Shown: in pieces, positions 59,459-64,000 of the stretch
Numbering within the stretch: position 1 is the first letter of the stretch
Layout of the letters: the number at the start of each line of letters is the position of its first letter
NCBI RefSeq assembly: GCF_015040615.1
Contig: NZ_CP060402.1
Span: 1,674,001 to 1,738,000 of the forward strand
Length of the DNA stretch: 64,000 nucleotides
Origin: Microbacterium sp. YJN-G
Lineage (GTDB): Bacteria; Actinomycetota; Actinomycetes; Actinomycetales; Microbacteriaceae
Direction of reading: 5' to 3'
The notes under the pieces: model-generated
Seen by the model: the letters and a program-made list of their open reading frames with translations, nothing else
Databases searched by the model: none
What the model was told of the DNA's origin: nothing
Position numbers and translations under genes: made by a program

Positions 59459-61159
59459 TCACTTGCCCGCGTGATCGCTGATGCGCAGGTCCAGCGGCAC
59501 GTCGATCTCGAACCCCGGGAACAGCCGCTCGGTCGCCGCCACGGCGGCGCCGCGCACGGCATCCGCGACAGCATCCGCCTGCTCGCGCGGGCAGTGCACG
59601 ATCACCTCGTCGTGCAGGAAGAACGCCAGGTGCGCGCGCGTGGAGAACACCGGCCCGGATGCCGCGGCGGGGACGGATGCCGGCGGCAGAGCCGACAGCC
59701 TGTGCCTGATCTCTGCGAGCCACAGCAGCGCCCACTCGGCCGCCGTGCCCTGCACGATGAAGTTGCGGGTGAACCGGCCGCGCTCGCGTGCCCGGCTGCG
59801 TGCGCGTGACTCCTCGGCACCGGCGGCGCCGGGGTCGCTGGCCTGCGACTGCGTCCGTCGCCACAGATCGTCGGGGCGGGGTGAGCCGCGTCCCAGCAGC
59901 GTGCTCACCACGCCGCCCTGCTCGCCGGTGCGCGCGGCGGCGTCGACCAGGCCCATCGCCCGGGGGAAGACCTTGCGCAGGCGCGGCACCAGCCGTCCGC
60001 TCTCCCCCGTCGTCGCCCCGTACATGGCGCCGAGCACGGCGTACTTCGCCTCGTCGCGCGAGCCGACCGCGCCCGAGCGCACCACGCCCTCGTAGAGGTC
60101 GGCGCCGCGCGCGGCATCCGCCATCGCCGCATCGCGCGACATGGCCGCGAGCACCCGCGGCTCGAGCTGGGCGACATCGGCGGCCACCAGAGTCCAGCCG
60201 GGATCGGCGCGCACGGCGGCACGCAGCTGCCGTGGGATCTGCAGCGCTCCCCCGCCCGACGACGCCCACCGGCCCGTCACCACCCCGCCGGTGAGGTACA
60301 CCGGGCGGAACCGGTCGTCCTTCACCCACTCGTCCAGCCAGGTCCACCCGTTCGCAGAGAACAGCCTGGCGAGCTTCTTGTACTCCAGCAGCGGCTGCAC
60401 GACCGGATGGTCCACCTGCGCCAGCTCCCAGCGCGACGTCGACTCGACGAACACCCCCGCGCGGTGCAGCGCGCGCAGCAGCCGGGGCGGGCTGTCGGGG
60501 TTCATGCCCGGATCGCCGAGCTCCTGGCCGATCCGGGCGGCCAGCTCGACCATCCTGGCCGGGCGCGCGCCCCGCATCGGCCGCGGGCCCAGCGCCTGCT
60601 CGAGGATCTGCTCGTGCACGGCCCTGCTCCATGGCAGTCCGGCGGCGGTCATCTCCTCGGCGACGAGGGCACCGGTGGACTCGGCGGCGCACAGCAGCGC
60701 CAGCCTCGCGTCGGGCGCCTGCTGCAGCGCTGAGGACTGCGCGCGCCACTGCGCCAGCACGGCCTCGAAGTCGTCACCATGCGGCAGCGCAGCCGCATCC
60801 ACGTCGAAGAGGCCGGGCTGGGCGGCGACCTCCGCCACGCCGTCGTGGCGCAGCCACAGTGCCGAGGCGGGCAGCGGACGCGCGAGGGCTTCGGTGTCGC
60901 GGAGAATGGCGTGGCACAGCAGCAGATCGTGCGACCGGCGCAGGCGGATGCCGTCGGCGAGCAGCGGCGGATAGAACGTGCGCAGGCTGCGCACCGTCCA
61001 GCGCGGCGCCTGCTGCTCCTCGAGCTCACGCACCCGGCTGGCCAGAGCCGCGTCGGGCACCTGCTCGGTGACAGGTTCCGCGTCGGGGCCGTCGAGCACG
61101 GCGATGCGCCAGTCCCGCCCGCCCGGGCCCCGCCCGACGAGGGCGTGCACCGGCTGCAT
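59459..61159 (-). CDS. PolA-like DNA polymerase without 5' nuclease
   Basis: A 566-residue family A polymerase. Motif A is AADVAQLEPRVLAAMSRD, motif B contains RDEAKYAVLGAMYGATTG and motif C is FFLHDEVIVHC, all catalytic Asp/Lys/His-Asp-Glu residues intact. The N-terminal ~190 residues lie where the 3'-5' exonuclease would be but show none of its clear Asp/Glu motifs, and the 5' nuclease is absent. Homologues in Microbacteriaceae are usually called 'bifunctional 3'-5' exonuclease/DNA polymerase'. It is probably a second, accessory polymerase for repair. ATG 61159 was chosen over the open upstream frame. rnpB begins right downstream. Confidence 0.87.
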   Translation of the reverse strand: MQPVHALVGRGPGGRDWRIAVLDGPDAEPVTEQVPDAALASRVRELEEQQAPRWTVRSLRTFYPPLLADGIRLRRSHDLLLCHAILRDTEALARPLPASALWLRHDGVAEVAAQPGLFDVDAAALPHGDDFEAVLAQWRAQSSALQQAPDARLALLCAAESTGALVAEEMTAAGLPWSRAVHEQILEQALGPRPMRGARPARMVELAARIGQELGDPGMNPDSPPRLLRALHRAGVFVESTSRWELAQVDHPVVQPLLEYKKLARLFSANGWTWLDEWVKDDRFRPVYLTGGVVTGRWASSGGGALQIPRQLRAAVRADPGWTLVAADVAQLEPRVLAAMSRDAAMADAARGADLYEGVVRSGAVGSRDEAKYAVLGAMYGATTGESGRLVPRLRKVFPRAMGLVDAAARTGEQGGVVSTLLGRGSPRPDDLWRRTQSQASDPGAAGAEESRARSRARERGRFTRNFIVQGTAAEWALLWLAEIRHRLSALPPASVPAAASGPVFSTRAHLAFFLHDEVIVHCPREQADAVADAVRGAAVAATERLFPGFEIDVPLDLRISDHAGK

Positions 61160-61211
61160 GGTCGCGGTCAGGCCCGTGCGTCCGCGTGCGCCCGCACCGC
61201 GGCGGGGCGGG

Positions 61212-61946
61212 TCACAGCCCGGATTCCTCGGTGCGCACCAGGATCGCGCCGCACTCCGGGCACGAGACGACCTCGTCCGGGGCGGCACGGCGGATCTCGT
61301 TGATGTCGGTGCCCGAGAGCACCATGCGGCATCCCTCGCACACACCGCGACGCAGCAGCCCCACGCCGATGCCGCCGCGCGACGCGCGGCGCTCGAACTC
61401 GGCCAGCAGATCGGCGGCCACGGTGCCGGCCAGTGCCGCGCGGTCGCGGGCCAGGTGCTCACCCTCGGTGGTCGCCGCGGCCATGTCGGCCTTCGCGGCC
61501 GCGGTCAGCTGCGCGCCCTCGGCCTGCGTCTGGTCGATCAGCGCCTGCTGCGCGTCGACCGCGGCCTGCGCCTCCTCCACGCGCCCCATGACCTCGAGCT
61601 CGGTGTCCTCGAGCATCGAGATGCGCCGGCCGAGGCTGTCGATCTCGTTCTCGAGTGCCTGCGCCTGCTTCGGATCGGTGGCAGCGGCGAGGCGCTCCGC
61701 GTCGCGGTCACGGCGCTGCGCGGCCAGCGACACATCTGACTCCAGCCGCGTCAGCTCGGCGCGGGCGTCGTCGAGGGCGCCGGTGAGCGCGGTGAGCTCG
61801 CCGAGCTGCTGCTTGCGGACCGCTGCGAGCTCGTTGATGCGTGCGCCCTGGGCGGGCTGGGTACGGGCCCGCTCGGCCTGCTGGATCCGCCGGTCCAGCT
61901 CGGCGATCTCGAGCAGGGTGCGCTGGTTCTCGGGGGTCGCTTTCAC
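61212..61946 (-). CDS. C4-type zinc ribbon protein with coiled coil
   Basis: A 244-residue protein. Residues about 5-180 are a long antiparallel coiled coil (repeating Ala/Arg/Glu heptads such as ELDRRIQQAERARTQ), and the C terminus has a zinc ribbon, GVCEGCRM and SCPECGAI. It belongs to the actinobacterial CdsZ-like family often encoded near Nif3 or RNase H genes; possible nucleic-acid binding, function not known. It follows the YchJ-like gene by 9 bp and precedes the polymerase gene by 52 bp. Confidence 0.87.
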   Translation of the reverse strand: MKATPENQRTLLEIAELDRRIQQAERARTQPAQGARINELAAVRKQQLGELTALTGALDDARAELTRLESDVSLAAQRRDRDAERLAAATDPKQAQALENEIDSLGRRISMLEDTELEVMGRVEEAQAAVDAQQALIDQTQAEGAQLTAAAKADMAAATTEGEHLARDRAALAGTVAADLLAEFERRASRGGIGVGLLRRGVCEGCRMVLSGTDINEIRRAAPDEVVSCPECGAILVRTEESGL

Positions 61947-61955
61947 CCCTCAAAC

Positions 61956-62363
61956 CTACCGGCTGGCGATGTCGCCGTCGACGTAGAACCAGGTGCGGTC
62001 CTCGCGCACGAACCGGCTCCGCTCCCGCAGCGAGCCGCGGCCGGCAGGTCCCCGGTGGAAGGCCTCGAACTCCACGACGCCATCGGCGTCGAACGGTCCG
62101 CCGCGCTCGGTGCCGATGATGTCGAGCCGCACCCAGGTCACGTCGTCGTCCAGGTCGAGCCCGGCCGGCCGGGTGGACGGATGCCAGGTGCGCAGCAGAT
62201 GCGCGGCGTCGCCGATCGCGAACGCCGTGAAGCGCGAGCGCATCAGGCGCAGTGCGGTGGGGGCGATGCCGGATGCGATGACGGGCCCGCAGCACGACCC
62301 GAACACGTCTCCGCTGGTGCACGGGCAGCGCTGGTCATCCGCGGGCTGGTCGGGGTTCGGCAT
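61956..62363 (-). CDS. YchJ family metal-binding protein
   Basis: A 135-residue protein with the N-terminal cysteine motif CPCTSGDVFGSCCGP (Cys13, 15, 24, 25), as in the YchJ/SEC-C family, and an NTF2-like remainder (ALRLMRSRFTAFAIGDAAHLLRTWHP ... VEFEAFHRGPAGRGSLRERSRFVRED). Zinc binding is likely; biological role unknown. ATG 62363 fits the family start. Divergent from the aldo/keto reductase gene with a 97-bp shared region. Confidence 0.88.
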   Translation of the reverse strand: MPNPDQPADDQRCPCTSGDVFGSCCGPVIASGIAPTALRLMRSRFTAFAIGDAAHLLRTWHPSTRPAGLDLDDDVTWVRLDIIGTERGGPFDADGVVEFEAFHRGPAGRGSLRERSRFVREDRTWFYVDGDIASR

Positions 62364-62460
62364 CCCTCCATCGTGACAGGTCGCCGTCATCGTGACGTGC
62401 GGCACGATGCGAGTCCGCCGCGCCCGCGTAGGCTGACGGGACACCGCACCGGAGGACATC

Positions 62461-63297
62461 ATGACGCTGCCCCAGTTCACCGCCCACAACGGGTTCGCCC
62501 TTCCCGCCGTCGGGCTCGGCACCTATCGCCTCAACGGCGCAGCGGGCGCCGAGGCGATCTCGGCGGGGATCGGCCTCGGCTACCGCCTCATCGACTCGGC
62601 GTTCAACTACGAGAACGAGGGGGCCGTCGGCGCCGGCGTCGCCGGCTCGGGCGTGGACCGGTCCGAGCTCATCGTGACGACCAAGCTGCCCGGCCGGCAC
62701 CACGCATCGGCGAAGGCGCGCACGAGCATCGAGGAGAGCCGCTTCCGCCTCGGGCTGGATGCCACCGATCTGCACCTGATCCACTGGCCGAACCCGAGCG
62801 TCGGACTGTACGGCGAGGCATGGCAGGCGCTGGTGGATGCGCAGCAGCGCGGCACGGTGCGCCAGGTCGGCGTGTCGAACTTCCTCACCGAGCACCTGGA
62901 CCGCATCGAGTCCGAGACCGGTGTCCGTCCTGTCGCCAACCAGATCGAGGTGCACCCGTACTTCCCGCAGGAAGAGGCGCTCGCGCTGCATGCGGAGCGC
63001 GGAATCCTCACGGTGGCGTGGAGCCCGCTGGGCCGCGCCAAGGAGCTGCTGCAGGAGCCGGTGATCGTCGAGGTCGCCGGGGCGCACGGCATCACGCCGG
63101 CGCAGGTCGTGATCGCCTGGCACGTCGCCCGCGGGACCGTGTCGATCCCGAAGGCGTCGTCGGCCGAGCATCAGCGGGCGAACCTCGAGGCCGCCTCGGT
63201 TGTGCTCGAGGATGCCGAGGTCGAGGCGATCACGGCACTGGGGCGCCCGGACGGACGCCTCTTCGACGCCGATCCGGCCACGCACGAGGAGATGTGA
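62461..63297 (+). CDS. Aldo/keto reductase
   Basis: A 278-residue AKR of the 2,5-diketo-gluconate reductase type. The tetrad is intact: Asp45 and Tyr50 in LIDSAFNYENE, Lys75 in TTKLPG, His108 in LIHWP. The NADPH site SIPKASSAEHQRANLEA lies near the C terminus. It reduces aldehydes or ketones; substrate unknown. GGAGG is six bases before the ATG, and TAGGCT (62429-62434) is a likely -10. Its stop overlaps the next gene's GTG (63294-63297). Confidence 0.92.
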   Translation: MTLPQFTAHNGFALPAVGLGTYRLNGAAGAEAISAGIGLGYRLIDSAFNYENEGAVGAGVAGSGVDRSELIVTTKLPGRHHASAKARTSIEESRFRLGLDATDLHLIHWPNPSVGLYGEAWQALVDAQQRGTVRQVGVSNFLTEHLDRIESETGVRPVANQIEVHPYFPQEEALALHAERGILTVAWSPLGRAKELLQEPVIVEVAGAHGITPAQVVIAWHVARGTVSIPKASSAEHQRANLEAASVVLEDAEVEAITALGRPDGRLFDADPATHEEM

Positions 63298-64000
63298 GCC
63301 TCACCGCCGGGCTCGACGCCCGCTGGGGGCGCGGCTACTTCGCCGTGCAGTCCGGGGCGGGCGCGGCCTGGTGGATCGGGGTGGCCCTGGTCCCCGGCAT
63401 CCGCCACCTCACCCTCGGTGATCTGCCCGCCGGACTCGTCGCCGTCCTGGACGTGCCGCTGTTCGTGATCGCGTCGGCGCTGGCGGCGCTCGGCATTCCC
63501 GGCACAGCGTGGATCGCCGCGGGGTGGACGGTCGTCGTCAGCCTCGCGATGGCGGTCTACGCGACGGTGACCGGCCAGGCCGGCTGGGGTGCGCTGCTCA
63601 TGATCGCGGCCGCCGTCGGGTCCATCGGCGCCCTGCTGCTGGTCCGCCTGGGGCGTGTGCCGTCGGAGTGGCTGATCGTGGGGCCGTTCGCGGCCCGTGA
63701 GGCGGCATCCGCCCCGGCGCGGACGTATCTGCTGCGCACCGGCGGGCAGATCGCCGTCTTCTGGGGCGTGTGCCTGGTCGTCATCCCCGTGGTCATCGCT
63801 CTGGTCGAGAGCCGCTGGGGTCTGCGGATGCCGTTCCCGGCGGCGGTGACGATCGGCGGCGGCATCCTGCTCGCCGCGGCGACCGCACTCGGGCTGTGGT
63901 CGGCCGTCGCCATGGCGGGCCGGGGCGACGGCACCCCGCTGCCGATGGCCACCGCGCGGCGGCTGGTGGTGTCGGGCCCGTACCGCATCGTGCGCAACCC
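63294..64000 (+). CDS. Isoprenylcysteine methyltransferase-like membrane protein, 3' end cut by window edge
   Basis: The frame opens at GTG 63294, overlapping the previous stop, and stays open to the right edge: 235 residues. There are about six membrane segments. Near the edge, RRLVVSGPYRIVRNP matches the cofactor-binding segment of the isoprenylcysteine carboxyl methyltransferase (ICMT/PEMT) family (GPYxxvRNPMY). The N-terminal half is an extra hydrophobic domain not in small ICMT enzymes. It probably methylates a lipid or membrane substrate with S-adenosylmethionine. The rest of the domain lies outside the window. Confidence 0.7.
   Translation, partial: MSLTAGLDARWGRGYFAVQSGAGAAWWIGVALVPGIRHLTLGDLPAGLVAVLDVPLFVIASALAALGIPGTAWIAAGWTVVVSLAMAVYATVTGQAGWGALLMIAAAVGSIGALLLVRLGRVPSEWLIVGPFAAREAASAPARTYLLRTGGQIAVFWGVCLVVIPVVIALVESRWGLRMPFPAAVTIGGGILLAAATALGLWSAVAMAGRGDGTPLPMATARRLVVSGPYRIVRN

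Overview
The window is a gene-dense chromosomal segment of a GC-rich actinobacterium, most probably a Microbacterium or a close relative in the Microbacteriaceae. Three things point there: third codon positions are almost all G or C; there are many actinobacteria-only families (SepH, DUF3000, DUF3093, DUF3159, DUF3710, DUF4191, DUF4193, DUF7455); and the gene order resembles two mycobacterial blocks, DUF3000-RNase D-dxs-dut-sigA and pepB-dlaT-DUF4191-glnA1-glnE-glnA2. No prophage, insertion sequence, CRISPR array or tRNA was seen. It reads as core genome.

Layout. 1-6.1 kb: a DinB-like fragment, an unpaired PemK/MazF-like protein, the ammonium channel with a GlnR operator, ZapE, a rhodanese, SufE and an alpha/beta hydrolase. 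6.1-11.3 kb: DUF3000-RNase D and the fadA-fadB beta-oxidation pair. 11.5-18.4 kb: an SPFH-like protein, a cholesterol-oxidase-like flavoprotein, a diacylglycerol-kinase-like protein, an alkyl-DHAP-synthase-like flavoenzyme, a TetR regulator and GlpD, which looks like a glycero(ether)lipid cluster. 18.4-28.1 kb: dxs, a LysM lipoprotein, aconitase under a long palindrome, DUF3159-DUF3710-dut, DUF3093, DUF4193 and sepH. 28.1-34.5 kb: a phosphodiesterase, convergent topoisomerase IV genes separated by a 35-bp tandem repeat, and DUF7455. 34.5-39.6 kb: a five-gene run led by the primary sigma factor. 39.8-47.8 kb: PAC2 protein, pepA-lpd-sucB, a membrane protein of unknown role, DUF4191. 47.8-58.2 kb: rimK/rimB, then RDD, glnA, glnE and glnA2. 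58.2-64 kb: polyphosphate glucokinase, RNase P RNA, a PolA-like polymerase, zinc-ribbon and YchJ proteins, an aldo/keto reductase and an isoprenylcysteine-methyltransferase-like fragment.

The most unusual region is 34516-39590. The sigma factor gene overlaps a MurT-like ligase, which overlaps a GatD-like protein; two alanine-racemase-like genes follow. The GatD-like protein has lost both catalytic residues (Cys to Val, His to Gln), and the MurT-like protein has no cysteine at all, so it lacks the usual zinc ribbon. The two racemase-like proteins are complementary: the long one keeps the PLP lysine but lacks the VSYG tyrosine segment, and the short one keeps the tyrosine but has Arg for the lysine. 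Alanine racemase builds each active site from the lysine of one subunit and the tyrosine of the other, so the pair could form a heterodimer with one working site. Microbacteria have B-type peptidoglycan, in which the alpha-carboxyl of D-Glu carries an amino-acid bridge (Gly, often with a D-diamino acid) rather than an amide. I infer that this operon may be a repurposed MurT/GatD plus racemase system for that bridge; the functional part is hypothesis.

Nitrogen assimilation is the second theme: amt and glnA both carry four-box GlnR operators, and glnE and glnA2 lie 2-7 kb downstream of glnA.
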